From: CAVQWT01 sp963810815
GTDB taxonomy: Bacteria; Pseudomonadota; Gammaproteobacteria; Burkholderiales; Casimicrobiaceae
Direction: 5' to 3'
Length of the DNA stretch: 64,000 bases
Assembly (NCBI GenBank): GCA_963810815.1
Contig: CAWEPB010000014.1
Span: 105,022 to 169,021 of the forward strand
In this document: positions 32,138-40,564 of the stretch, in pieces
Numbering within the stretch: position 1 is the first letter of the stretch
Layout of the letters: the number at the start of each line of letters is the position of its first letter
Notes under the pieces: model-generated
What the model saw: only the letters and a program-made list of their open reading frames with translations
Told to the model about the DNA's origin: nothing
The model's database searches: none
Translations under genes and position numbers: made by a program

Positions 32138-33427
32138 TCAGCCCCGGCGCGGGGCGAGCGCGCGGTGGCCGATGTCGCTGCGGTACTGCATGCCGTCGAA
32201 GTGGAGTTCGGCGATGGCGGCGTACGCCGCGCGCTGCGCCTGCCTGACCGAATCCCCGAGCGCGGTGACGGTCAGCACGCGGCCGCCGGTCGCGACGACG
32301 CGGTCACCGTCCAGCGCCGTGCCGGCGTGGAAGACCTTGACGTCCGGGTGCGTCTCCGGCGTCACCCGATCGAGCCCGGCGACGACATCGCCCTTGCGCG
32401 GCGCCTCGGGGTAACCGTGCGCGGCGAGCGTGACGCCCAGCGCGGCGCGGCGATCCCACTCCGCCTCGACGCGGTCCAGAGTGCCGTTCACCGCGTGCTG
32501 CAGCAGGTCGACCAGGTCGCTCTTCAGCCGCACCATGATCGGCTGCGTCTCGGGGTCGCCCAGCCGGCAGTTGAACTCGAGCACGCGCGGCGTGCCGGCG
32601 GCGTCGATCATCACGCCGGCGTAGAGGAAGCCGGTGTACGGCACGCCATCGGCCGTCATCCCCTGCACCGTCGGCAGGATGATTTCGCGCATGATCCTGG
32701 CGTGCAGCGCGGGCGTGACGACGGGCGCGGGCGAGTACGCGCCCATGCCGCCGGTGTTCGGACCGGCGTCGCCGTCGCGCAGCCGCTTGTGATCCTGGCT
32801 CGATGCCAGCGGCAGCACATGGCGGCCGTCGACCATGACGATGAAGCTCGCCTCCTCGCCTTCGAGGAAATCCTCGACGACGACCCGCGCGCCGGCGTCG
32901 CCCATGGCGTTGCCGACCAGCATGCCGTCGATCGCCGCATGCGCCTCGGCGACGGTCGCCGCGACGACGACGCCCTTGCCGGCCGCAAGCCCGTCGGCCT
33001 TGACGACGATCGGCGCGCCGCGCTCGGTCACGTAGGCGCGGGCGGCGCCGGCGTCGGTGAACGTCCGGTAGGCCGCGGTCGGGATGCCGTGCCGCGCCAT
33101 GAAGGCCTTGGCGAAGTCCTTCGACGCCTCGAGCTGCGCGGCGGCCTGTGCGGGACCGAAGATCGGCAGGCCGGCGGCGCGGAAGGCGTCGACGACGCCG
33201 GCGGCCAGCGGCGCCTCGGGACCGACCACGGTGAGACCGATCCGCTCGCGCTGCGCGAAGGCGACGAGGTCGGCAATGGCGGTCGGCGCGGCGTTGGTCA
33301 GGCCGGGCTCGCGCGCGGTCCCGGCGTTTCCCGGCGCGACGAAGACCTTGGCCACGCGCGTCGACTGCGCGAGCTTCCATGCCAGCGCGTGTTCGCGCCC
33401 GCCGCCACCGATCACCAGGACATTCAT
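32138..33427 (-). CDS. purD: Phosphoribosylamine-glycine ligase
   Basis: Second step of de novo purine synthesis: ATP-dependent joining of glycine to phosphoribosylamine. A 429-residue ATP-grasp enzyme with MNVLVIGGGGREHALAWKLA at the N-terminus, PIVVKADGLAAGKGVVVA (ATP-grasp lysine region), QDHKRLRDGDAGPNTGGMGA and LEFNCRLGDPETQ (metal site). It follows pagP by 13 nt. Together with purH upstream, two purine genes flank a lipid A gene in one strand run. Confidence 0.97.
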   Translation of the reverse strand: MNVLVIGGGGREHALAWKLAQSTRVAKVFVAPGNAGTAREPGLTNAAPTAIADLVAFAQRERIGLTVVGPEAPLAAGVVDAFRAAGLPIFGPAQAAAQLEASKDFAKAFMARHGIPTAAYRTFTDAGAARAYVTERGAPIVVKADGLAAGKGVVVAATVAEAHAAIDGMLVGNAMGDAGARVVVEDFLEGEEASFIVMVDGRHVLPLASSQDHKRLRDGDAGPNTGGMGAYSPAPVVTPALHARIMREIILPTVQGMTADGVPYTGFLYAGVMIDAAGTPRVLEFNCRLGDPETQPIMVRLKSDLVDLLQHAVNGTLDRVEAEWDRRAALGVTLAAHGYPEAPRKGDVVAGLDRVTPETHPDVKVFHAGTALDGDRVVATGGRVLTVTALGDSVRQAQRAAYAAIAELHFDGMQYRSDIGHRALAPRRG

Positions 33428-33440
33428 CGCCCGGACTCCG

Positions 33441-34139
33441 TCAGAACAGCCAGCGGCCGAAGACGAAGGCCACGTTGCCGTTGCCGGTCGTGCCGGCGCT
33501 GACCTTCGGGATGTAGGTGCCCATGATCTCGAGCTTCGACAGCTTGACCGAGGCCAGCGGCAGGATCCCCGGGAACGGAATGTTGTTGTAGATGTCGGGC
33601 CGCGACCCGAGGAAGATCGTGTAGCCCAGGCCCAGAGCGTAGTCGTTCTGCTTCGGCCAGTAGGTCATCCAGTTCCAGCCGAACATCTTGGTGTACTTGT
33701 AATGCGAGTCGCGGAAGACGATTCCATACCAGCCGAAGTGGTCGCCCTGCTCGTTGGTCCGGCCCCAGCCGAACCCACCACCGTACGAGGCCTCGTTGTA
33801 CCCGTCGAGCTGCTCCTGCGAGTAGGTGCCGCGGTCGTGGTACGTCAGGCCGGTGACGTAGAGGACCGGGCCGCCGTTGTGCCAGGCATCCTTGACGCCG
33901 ACGCACTGGTACTCGGCCCACTTCCACATCGCGGCGCAGTCGATCCACGGCGTGTCGGCGGCGGGCTTCCCGGCCGGCGACGCCTCCGCTGCCGGCTTCC
34001 CCGTTGCAGCCGCGTCCACGGTCTGCGGGTCCGACCCCGGCTTCCCGGCCGGCGCGGCGGGGGCCTGCGCCCCGGCCGCGCCGGCGACACACGCCGTCAG
34101 CACGCACAGCATCCGCAGCAGGCGTCGCCCACGCTTCAT
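33441..34139 (-). CDS. pagP: Lipid A palmitoyltransferase PagP
   Basis: An outer-membrane eight-stranded barrel enzyme that moves palmitate from phospholipid to lipid A. It has 232 residues: a signal peptide (about 1-25), then a Pro/Ala/Gly/Lys linker (about 27-63) with three GKP repeats, then the barrel. The catalytic trio is visible as H101 (TYHDRGTY), D144 and S145 (FRDSHYK), alongside NEASYGGGFGWGR and the C-terminal IPFPGILPLASV...GNGNVAF, matching PagP. The linker makes it longer than E. coli PagP (186). GAGGA precedes the ATG at 34139; a TTG two codons upstream is less likely. It lies between purH and purD. Confidence 0.93.
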   Translation of the reverse strand: MKRGRRLLRMLCVLTACVAGAAGAQAPAAPAGKPGSDPQTVDAAATGKPAAEASPAGKPAADTPWIDCAAMWKWAEYQCVGVKDAWHNGGPVLYVTGLTYHDRGTYSQEQLDGYNEASYGGGFGWGRTNEQGDHFGWYGIVFRDSHYKYTKMFGWNWMTYWPKQNDYALGLGYTIFLGSRPDIYNNIPFPGILPLASVKLSKLEIMGTYIPKVSAGTTGNGNVAFVFGRWLF

Positions 34140-34177
34140 GGTCAATCCTCGGTTCGGGCCGTCAGCGCGCGGGCGCG

Positions 34178-35748
34178 TCAGTGGCGAAAATGGCGGATGC
34201 CGGTGAACAGCATCGCGATGCCGCGCTCGTCGGCGGCCGCGATCACCTCGTCGTCGCGAACGCTGCCGCCCGGCTGGATCACCGCGACCGCGCCGTTGTC
34301 CGCGACCACGTCGAGCCCGTCGCGGAACGGAAAGAACGCGTCCGACGCCACCACCGATCCGGCGAGCGAAAGGCCGGCGTGCTGCGCCTTGATCGCGGCG
34401 ATGCGGGTCGAGTCGACGCGGCTCATCTGGCCGGCGCCGATGCCCAGCGTGCGACCGCCGCCGCAGTAGACGATGGCGTTCGACTTCACGAACTTGGCGA
34501 CGCGCCAGGCGAACATCAGGTCATCGAGCTGCGCCGCGGTCGGCGCCTTCTTCGTGACGACGCGCAGCTCGCCCGGCGCGACGTTGCGCGCGTCGCGCTC
34601 TGCACCAGCAGCCCGCCGCCGACGCGCTTGAAGTCGAGCTGCCCCGGGACGTCCCCCGCGCGCATCGTCACCTCCAGCACGCGCACGTTCTTCTTCTGCG
34701 CGATGACCGCGAGCGCATCCGCCGTGTACGAGGGTGCGATCAGCACTTCGAGGAATTGCGCCGAAACGGCCTCCAGCGCCGCTGCGTCGACGGGCCGGTT
34801 GAACGCGATGATGCCGCCGAACGCGCTGGTGGAGTCGGTGGCGAGGGCGAGCCGGTACGCCTCGAGCGGCGTCGCGGCAATCGCCACACCGCAGGGATTC
34901 GCGTGCTTGACGATGACGCAGGCGGGCGCGGCGAGGGTCTTCACGCACTCCCACGCGGCGTCGGCGTCGCCGATGTTGTTGTACGACAGCTCCTTCCCCT
35001 GCAGCTGCCGGTAGGTGGCGATGGTGCCGGCGGCCGGCCGCTCGTCGCGGTAGAACGCCGCCTGCTGGTGCGGATTCTCGCCGTAGCGCAGGTCCTGCAC
35101 CTTCACGGCCTGCAGGTTGAAGCGGTCGGGAAAGGCCGCGGCCGCGCCGTCCGGGCCGCGCGCCGTCAGCCAGTTGCTGATCGCGCCGTCGTAGGCCGCC
35201 GTGTGCGAGAACGCCTTCCTCGCCAGCGCGAAGCGCGTCGCGGTCGACAGCGTGCGGCCGCTCTTCTCGAGCTCGGACACCAGCGCGGGGTAGTCGGCGG
35301 GGTCGACGACGATGCCGACGTGCTGCCAGTTCTTCGCCGCGGCGCGCACCATCGTCGGGCCGCCGATGTCGATGTTCTCGATGGCGTCGTCGAGCGTGCA
35401 CCCGGGCCGCGCCACCGTTTCGCGGAACGGGTACAGGTTGACGACGACCAGGTCGATCGGCGGAATCGCGTGCTGCTCCAGCGCCGCGACGTGTGCCGGC
35501 AGGTCGCGGCGGGCGAGGATGCCGCCGTGCACCTTGGGGTGCAGCGTCTTGACGCGCCCGTCGAGCATCTCCGGAAAGCCGGTGTAGTCGCCGATCTCGG
35601 TGACGGCGAGGCCCGCGTCGGCGAGGGCCTTCGCGGTGCCGCCGGTCGACAGCAGCCGCACGCCGAGCCGGGACAGCGCGCGGGCGAACTCGACGACGCC
35701 GGTCTTGTCGGAGACGGAGATCAGCGCTTGCGCAATCGGGGCCGGCAT
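34178..35748 (-). CDS. purH: Bifunctional AICAR transformylase / IMP cyclohydrolase, with a one-base deletion
   Basis: Carries out the last two steps of IMP synthesis. The N-terminal IMP cyclohydrolase domain (ALISVSDKTGVVEFARALSR, LLSTGGTAKAL) and the AICAR transformylase domain (LRYGENPHQQAAFYR, VKHANPCGVA) are normal up to about codon 383. The frame then breaks; the rest (ERDARNVAPGELRVVTKKAP to the stop) continues in another frame. Adding one C between 34600 and 34601 restores LLVQERDARNV and gives 523 residues, the normal length. A sequence error is likely, since purH is usually needed for growth without purines. It follows fis by 32 nt and precedes pagP by 38 nt. Confidence 0.9.
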
Positions 35749-35780
35749 GGGGACGGGTTTCCGTGGTTGGTGCCGGCGAC

Positions 35781-36035
35781 TCAGCGCAGCTTGTACTTGT
35801 CGAGCTTGCTGCGCAGCGTGCCGCGATTGAGGCCGAGCATGTCGGCCGCCTGCGTCTGGTTGCCGTTGGCGCGGGCGAGCACCGACGCCAGCAGCGCCTT
35901 CTCGACGTGCCCGATCACCATGTCGTAGATGTCGTGCGGCGGCTCGCCGTCGAGCTTGCGGAAATATTCCTCGAGCGAGTTCTCGACGCTGCGACCGATC
36001 TCGTTGCTGCCGTTGAGGCGGATCTTCTTCTTCAC
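35781..36035 (-). CDS. fis: Fis-family nucleoid/regulatory protein
   Basis: A small DNA-binding protein of 84 residues. The C-terminal helix-turn-helix (GNQTQAADMLGLNRGTLRSK, about 57-76) is typical, and the N-terminal part forms the dimerisation helices. The start is GTG at 36035 and overlaps the dusB stop (GTGA), so it is coupled to dusB, as in the dusB-fis operon of gamma-proteobacteria. The N-terminal KKKIRLNGSNEIG differs from enteric Fis, as expected for the shorter beta-proteobacterial type. Confidence 0.92.
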   Translation of the reverse strand: MKKKIRLNGSNEIGRSVENSLEEYFRKLDGEPPHDIYDMVIGHVEKALLASVLARANGNQTQAADMLGLNRGTLRSKLDKYKLR

Positions 36036-37117
36036 GCGGCCAGGGCCTCCCCGCCCCGTTGCGCTTCGTTGCGCGGCACCGCGAATGCGGCGCGGGCGTC
36101 GACGACGCCCGGCGCGGCGTCCGCCGTGCGATAGACCAGACGCTCGCTCTTTCCGGCGAGGCGTCCGAAAAAGCGGCCGACGGCGGCGAGTTGCTCCGCC
36201 GCGCTCTCGGCCACGTTGATCTCGGCACGCAGCGCTTCGCCATCGGCGAGGTCGCGCACGTACCAGCCCAGATGCTTGCGTGCGGTGCGCACGCCGCTCC
36301 ACTCGCCGTGGAACGCGTAGTGGTCGTGCAGATGCTCGACGATCAGCGCGTGCGCCTCGCCGACGGTCGGCGCCGGCAGCGCCTCGCCGGTCGCGAGGAA
36401 ATGGGCGATCTCGCGGAACAGCCACGGCCGCCCCTGCGCGGCGCGGCCGATCATCACGCCGTCGGCGCCGGTGGCGGCCAGCACGTCGAGGGCCTGCGCC
36501 GGCGTCGCGATGTCGCCGTTGGCGAAGACGGGGATCGACACCGCCGCCTTGACTTCGCGCACGGTGTCGTACTCGACGGCGCCGACGAACGCGCAGGCCC
36601 GCGTGCGGCCGTGCACGGCGAGCGCGCGGACGCCCGCGTCCTCGGCGATGCGCGCGATGCGCACCGCGTTGCGCCGCGACGGATCGGGGCCGGTGCGGAT
36701 CTTCAGCGTGACCGGCACGTCGACCGCACGGACCACGGCGGCGACGATCGCCGCCGCGAGCGCCTCGTTGGCAAGCAGCGCGGAGCCGGCGGCCACGCTG
36801 CACACCTTCTTCGCCGGGCAGCCCATGTTGATGTCGATGATCTGGGCGCCGCGGTCGACGTTGTGGCGCGCGGCATCGGCCATCAGCGCCGGGTCGGCGC
36901 CGGCGATCTGCACGGCGACGGGTCCCGGCTCGCCGGCGTGGTCGGCGCGGCGCCGCGACTTGGCGGTGTCGCGCAGCAGCGGATTCGACGCCAGCATCTC
37001 GGACACCGCGTAGCCCGCGCCCAGCCTCCGGCAAAGCTGCCGGAACGGCCGGTCGGTCACGCCCGCCATCGGCGCGACGGCGAGGTTGTTCGGCAGTTCG
37101 TAAGGTCCGATGCGCAC
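36032..37117 (-). CDS. dusB: tRNA-dihydrouridine synthase B
   Basis: A flavoenzyme that reduces specific uridines of tRNA to dihydrouridine. It has 361 residues: AVAPMAGVTDRPFRQLCRRL at the N-terminus, catalytic C100 in DINMGCPAKKVC, the FMN-binding VHGRTR and PVFANGDIATP motifs, and the C-terminal helical tRNA-binding domain. No ATG fits; GTG at 37117 gives the standard start (MRIGPYELPNNLAVAPMAGV). A perfect TATAAT lies 47 nt upstream. It leads the dusB-fis-purH-pagP-purD-hemF strand run. Confidence 0.95.
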   Translation of the reverse strand: MRIGPYELPNNLAVAPMAGVTDRPFRQLCRRLGAGYAVSEMLASNPLLRDTAKSRRRADHAGEPGPVAVQIAGADPALMADAARHNVDRGAQIIDINMGCPAKKVCSVAAGSALLANEALAAAIVAAVVRAVDVPVTLKIRTGPDPSRRNAVRIARIAEDAGVRALAVHGRTRACAFVGAVEYDTVREVKAAVSIPVFANGDIATPAQALDVLAATGADGVMIGRAAQGRPWLFREIAHFLATGEALPAPTVGEAHALIVEHLHDHYAFHGEWSGVRTARKHLGWYVRDLADGEALRAEINVAESAAEQLAAVGRFFGRLAGKSERLVYRTADAAPGVVDARAAFAVPRNEAQRGGEALAA

Positions 37118-37163
37118 GGAATTGGGGCGGGCTGGAACGCGAGAATGCGGCGAGGGGAGGCGG

Positions 37164-37169
37164 ATTATA
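37164..37169 (-). promoter_or_regulatory. -10 box (perfect TATAAT) upstream of dusB-fis
   Basis: TATAAT on the minus strand, 47 nt before the dusB GTG, in a short AT patch. The -35 is poor (TTCGCC at 16 nt), and the spacer is an alternating GC run. Poor -35 with good -10 and GC-rich surroundings resembles growth-rate-controlled promoters, which would suit fis; that is inference. Confidence 0.6.
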
Positions 37170-37251
37170 CCGATTCCGCGCGCGCGGCGAATCGTTCCTG
37201 CCGGCCGGCGACACCGGCGATTAACGCAGATCAACCACGGGCCGCAATTTT

Positions 37252-37270
37252 CCGGGCCCGCGGGGCCCGG
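37252..37270. other. Short strong hairpin after ubiH
   Basis: CCGGGCCC and GGGCCCGG form an 8-bp GC stem with a 3-nt loop (GCG), 8 nt past the ubiH stop on the minus strand. It is followed there by AAAATT rather than a T-run, so intrinsic termination is uncertain. Confidence 0.45.
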
Positions 37271-37277
37271 ACGGCGT

Positions 37278-38432
37278 TCAGCGCAGGCCGAAAAGCATCG
37301 TGCGAGTGAACGCGCGCTTGGCCGGGGGCAGCGCGTCGAGCAGCGCGAGCCCCAGCCCGCGCGGCCAGCGCAGCAGCGGATGGTCGGCGCCGAACAGGGT
37401 CACCAGGCCATGGGTGAAGGCGATGCCGGCGCCGCGGTCGGACCGGCGCCGGGACACGTAGCGGTCGAGCATGTCCCGCTCGCCCAGCGCCTCGCGCGGC
37501 GTGGCGACGATGACCCGGGACAGCTCGTACGCATCGCGCAGGCCGACGTTGAAGCCCTGACCGGCGACCGGGTGCAGCGTCTGCGCCGCGTTGCCGATGG
37601 CGACGGTGCGGCTCGCCGCCGGGCGCGGGACGAATTCGAGCACCAGCGGGAAGCTTCGCCGGTCGGCCACGCGAACGAAGCGGCCCGCGCGCGGACCGAA
37701 ATGGCCGGCGAGCCGCGCGAGAAAGGCGTCGTCGTCGAGCGCGAGCAGCTCGGCCGCCCGGCCCGGCTTGGCCGTCCAGACGAGCCCGTGATGGTCGCCC
37801 TCGGGCAGCAGCGCGACGGGGCCGTCGCCGGTGAACCGCTCGAACGCGAGGCCGGGCGGCGCGCCGTCGACCCATACCGCGGCCACCAGCGCCGACTCGC
37901 CGTAGTCGTGCCGTCGTCGCTCGAGGCCCGCCACCGCCGCGCCGGTGCCGTCGGCAACGACAGCCAGCCGCGCGAGCAGCGGGTCCGGGGCACCCTCGAG
38001 GTCGACCGCGGCGTAGGCGGGCGTGCCGCCGACGCTGCGGACGCGCGCATTCCAGCGCACGGCGATGCCGCGGCGCGCGAGCTCGGCGTCGAGCGCCCGC
38101 TGCAGCGCGAGGTAGCGGACGACGTAGCCCAGCGCGGGCAGCCCGGCCTCGGCCGCGGTGAGCCGCGCGGTACCGAAGCCGCGGGCCTGGGAAATGTCGA
38201 TGTCGACGATCGGCGTCACCGCGCCGGGCTGCGCCGCGAGGGGGGTCCATACGCCTAGCCGCTCGAGCGTCAGCCGCGCGCCGTGCGAAAGCGCCAGCGA
38301 CCGGTCGCCGCGCAGCGTGCCGCCCTCGGGACGCGCGTCGACGACGACGACGTCGAGGTCGGCGTCGGCGACCGCCAGCGCGAGCGTCGCGCCGACCGGC
38401 CCGGCGCCGGCGATGACGAGGTCGTGCAGCAT
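37278..38432 (-). CDS. ubiH: Ubiquinone biosynthesis FAD-dependent monooxygenase UbiH
   Basis: Aerobic hydroxylation of the quinone ring in ubiquinone synthesis, at the inner membrane. It has 384 residues: the FAD Rossmann motif VIAGAGPVGATLALAVADA (5-23), DGTGAAV in the middle, and the second FAD motif AIGNAAQTLHPVAGQGFNVG, whose GNAAQ form is characteristic of UbiH as opposed to UbiF/UbiI (GDAAH). Its ATG overlaps the pepP stop by one base (TGATG), the same pepP-ubiH coupling known in E. coli. Confidence 0.92.
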   Translation of the reverse strand: MLHDLVIAGAGPVGATLALAVADADLDVVVVDARPEGGTLRGDRSLALSHGARLTLERLGVWTPLAAQPGAVTPIVDIDISQARGFGTARLTAAEAGLPALGYVVRYLALQRALDAELARRGIAVRWNARVRSVGGTPAYAAVDLEGAPDPLLARLAVVADGTGAAVAGLERRRHDYGESALVAAVWVDGAPPGLAFERFTGDGPVALLPEGDHHGLVWTAKPGRAAELLALDDDAFLARLAGHFGPRAGRFVRVADRRSFPLVLEFVPRPAASRTVAIGNAAQTLHPVAGQGFNVGLRDAYELSRVIVATPREALGERDMLDRYVSRRRSDRGAGIAFTHGLVTLFGADHPLLRWPRGLGLALLDALPPAKRAFTRTMLFGLR

Positions 38433-39751
38433 CAGCGGCGGCAGGCCGCCTCGACGTCGGCGACGGTCTTCGGCGCCGCGGCGGTCAGGTTGTCGCAGCC
38501 CTGCGCCGTGACCAGCACGTCGTCCTCGATGCGCACGCCGATGTCCCAGAAATGCTGGGGCACGTTCTCGGCGCGGCGGATGTACGCGCCCGGCTCGACG
38601 GTGAGCACCATCCCCGGGGCGAGCCGCTGCGACGCGCCCTTGACCTGGTAGAGCCCGGCGTCGTGCACGTCCATGCCCAGCCAGTGCCCGGCCCGGTGCA
38701 TGTAGAACTGCTTGTACGCGCCGGACTCCATCACCGCGTCGAGGGTGCCCTGGCAGAGGCCGAGGTCGATGAATCCCTGCGCCAGCACGCGCTCGGCGAC
38801 CTTGTGGTAGTCGTGGAACTCGGCCCCCGGCTTCACCGCGTCCATGCACGCGAGCTGCGCGGCGAGCACCAGTTCGTAGACATCCTTCTGCGGCCCCGAG
38901 AACCTGCCGCTGGCAGGGAAGGTCCGGGTGATGTCCGAAGCGTAGCCCTGGAATTCGCAGCCGGCGTCGATCAGCAGCAGCTCGCCGTCCTGCAGCTGGC
39001 GGTTGTTGTCGCGATAATGGAGCACGCAGGCATTGGGACCGCCGGCGACGATCGACGGATACGCGACCGCCTGCGCGCCGTGGCGCAGGAATTCGTGCAG
39101 CAGCTCGGCCTCGACCTGGTACTCGAACCATCCGGGTCGGGTGCGCTCCATCGCGCGGCGGTGGGCGCCCGACGAAATCTGCGCCGCGCGCCGCATGAGG
39201 TCGAGCTCGTGCGCGTCCTTCACCAGGCGCATGGCATCGATGCTCTGCCGGACGTCGACGAGGGTTTCGGGCGCGGCGACCCCGGTGCGCACGCGGTCCC
39301 GCACCTCGTTGAGCGTATCCGCGATCCGCTTGTCCCACGCGGCCGTCATCCCGACCGGGGTGAACAGCGCGGGCCGGTCCGCGGCGAGGTCCGGCAGCCG
39401 CGCGGCGAGTTCGTCGATCGGGTGCGCCTCGTCGAACCCGAAGATCTCCATCGCGGCATCGGGCCCGTAGCGAAAGCCGTCCCAGATCTCGCGCTCCTCG
39501 TTCTTCTGGCGGCAGAACAGCACGTGCCGCTCGCCGCCTTCGCCCGCGATCAGCGCGACGACGGCCTCCGGCTCCGGAAAGCCGGTGAGGTAATAGAAGT
39601 AGCTGTCGAAGCGGTACGGGAAGTGCGAATCGCGGTTGCGGGCGACTTCCGGGGCGGTCGGCACCAGCGCAAGTCCGCCACCGGTGTGGCGGCGCATCTC
39701 GGCCAGCAGCGCCGTGCGGCGCTCGCGATAGATCTGGTGGTTGTGGTTCAT
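38432..39751 (-). CDS. pepP: Xaa-Pro aminopeptidase (aminopeptidase P)
   Basis: A metallopeptidase that removes N-terminal residues preceding proline. It has 439 residues: an N-terminal creatinase-like domain (RRTALLAEMRRHTGGGLALV, SHFPYRFDSYFYYLTGFPEP) and a pita-bread catalytic domain with the metal ligands in LLIDAGCEFQGYASDITRTF (two Asp), HRAGHWLGMDVHDAG (His) and LTVEPGAYI / DIGVRIEDDVLVT (Glu). A perfect TATAAT lies 28 nt upstream of the ATG. It leads pepP-ubiH. Confidence 0.95.
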   Translation of the reverse strand: MNHNHQIYRERRTALLAEMRRHTGGGLALVPTAPEVARNRDSHFPYRFDSYFYYLTGFPEPEAVVALIAGEGGERHVLFCRQKNEEREIWDGFRYGPDAAMEIFGFDEAHPIDELAARLPDLAADRPALFTPVGMTAAWDKRIADTLNEVRDRVRTGVAAPETLVDVRQSIDAMRLVKDAHELDLMRRAAQISSGAHRRAMERTRPGWFEYQVEAELLHEFLRHGAQAVAYPSIVAGGPNACVLHYRDNNRQLQDGELLLIDAGCEFQGYASDITRTFPASGRFSGPQKDVYELVLAAQLACMDAVKPGAEFHDYHKVAERVLAQGFIDLGLCQGTLDAVMESGAYKQFYMHRAGHWLGMDVHDAGLYQVKGASQRLAPGMVLTVEPGAYIRRAENVPQHFWDIGVRIEDDVLVTAQGCDNLTAAAPKTVADVEAACRR

Positions 39752-39778
39752 GGGTCGTTCCGGACGGCGGGACCGGCA

Positions 39779-39784
39779 ATTATA
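39779..39784 (-). promoter_or_regulatory. -10 box (perfect TATAAT) of pepP-ubiH
   Basis: TATAAT on the minus strand, 28 nt before the pepP ATG, implying a leader of about 20 nt. The expected -35 position falls into the 14-bp tandem repeats (39803-39858) and has no consensus. Confidence 0.6.
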
Positions 39785-39802
39785 GGCGCTGCGGCGAACC
39801 GC

Positions 39803-39858
39803 GCCCGCTCGACACCGCCCGCTCGACACCGCGCGCCCGACACTGCGCGCTCGATCCC
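39803..39858. repeat. 14-bp tandem repeat, four copies
   Basis: GCCCGCTCGACACC is present twice exactly (39803-39816, 39817-39830), then as GCGCGCCCGACACT (39831-39844) and GCGCGCTCGATCCC (39845-39858). It fills the -35 and upstream zone of the pepP promoter, between the divergent pepP and fau genes. Confidence 0.85.
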
Positions 39859-39940
39859 GCCCGGACCCGCGCCGCGCGCCTGCGCGCCCGCCGGGCGGGA
39901 ACGTCATCGTCACGCGACGGCCATCGGTTACCATCGTCCC

Positions 39941-40564
39941 ATGCCGGAATCCGCCGAACGCCCCGCCGAGCCGCACGGACCGGCGCTGCGCGAAGCGAAG
40001 CTCGCGCTGCGCCGCGACGTGCTCGCCGCCCGCGACGCGCTGCCGGCGGCGACCCGCGCCGCCGCGGCCGCGGCGATCGTCGGCCGGCTGGTCGCGCTGC
40101 CGTCGTTCGCGGCGGCGCGCTGCGTGCTGCTGACGCTCGCCTACCGCAGCGAGTGGGATACGCGGTCGCTGGTGCGCGCCGCGGTGGCCGCCGGCAAGGT
40201 CGTCGCGGTCCCGCGCGTCGACGTCGCGACGCGGATGCTCGAACTGCGGGCGATCGTCGATCCGGACGTCGATGCCGAGCCGGGTCACCACGGGATCCCG
40301 GAGCCGCGGAGCCGCTGTCCGCGGGTCGAGCCCGCGGCGATCGACTGGGTGCTGGTGCCCGGGGTCGCCTTCGACGCCGCCGGCCGCCGTCTGGGCTACG
40401 GCGGGGGCTATTACGACCGCCTCCTCCCGCTGGTGCCGCCCTCGTCGCCACGCATCGCCGGTGCCTTCGACCTGCAGGTCGTGCCCCAGGTGCCGGCCGC
40501 GCCGCACGACCTCGGCGTCGACGCCATCGTGACCGAGCGGCGCACGATCGCGGCGGCGCGATGA
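39941..40564 (+). CDS. fau: 5-formyltetrahydrofolate cyclo-ligase
   Basis: Converts 5-formyl-THF to 5,10-methenyl-THF with ATP, in folate one-carbon metabolism. It has 207 residues: LREAKLALRRDVLAARDALP at the N-terminus, LTLAYRSEWDT, and the C-terminal ATP/folate motif DWVLVPGVAFDAAGRRLGYG followed by GGYYDRLL. The 189-nt gap to pepP is too short and has no sign of a 6S RNA, which neighbours this gene in enterics. Its stop overlaps the MFS permease ATG (ATGA). Confidence 0.93.
   Translation: MPESAERPAEPHGPALREAKLALRRDVLAARDALPAATRAAAAAAIVGRLVALPSFAAARCVLLTLAYRSEWDTRSLVRAAVAAGKVVAVPRVDVATRMLELRAIVDPDVDAEPGHHGIPEPRSRCPRVEPAAIDWVLVPGVAFDAAGRRLGYGGGYYDRLLPLVPPSSPRIAGAFDLQVVPQVPAAPHDLGVDAIVTERRTIAAAR

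Noticed and set aside
34178..35401. Two overlapping genes at the purH locus
   Set aside because: Both halves align end to end with one PurH and are joined by adding one base, so I treat them as one frameshifted gene.
39752..39940. 6S RNA upstream of fau, as in enteric bacteria
   Set aside because: The gap is only 189 nt, is filled by tandem repeats and the pepP promoter, and shows no long hairpin with a central bubble.
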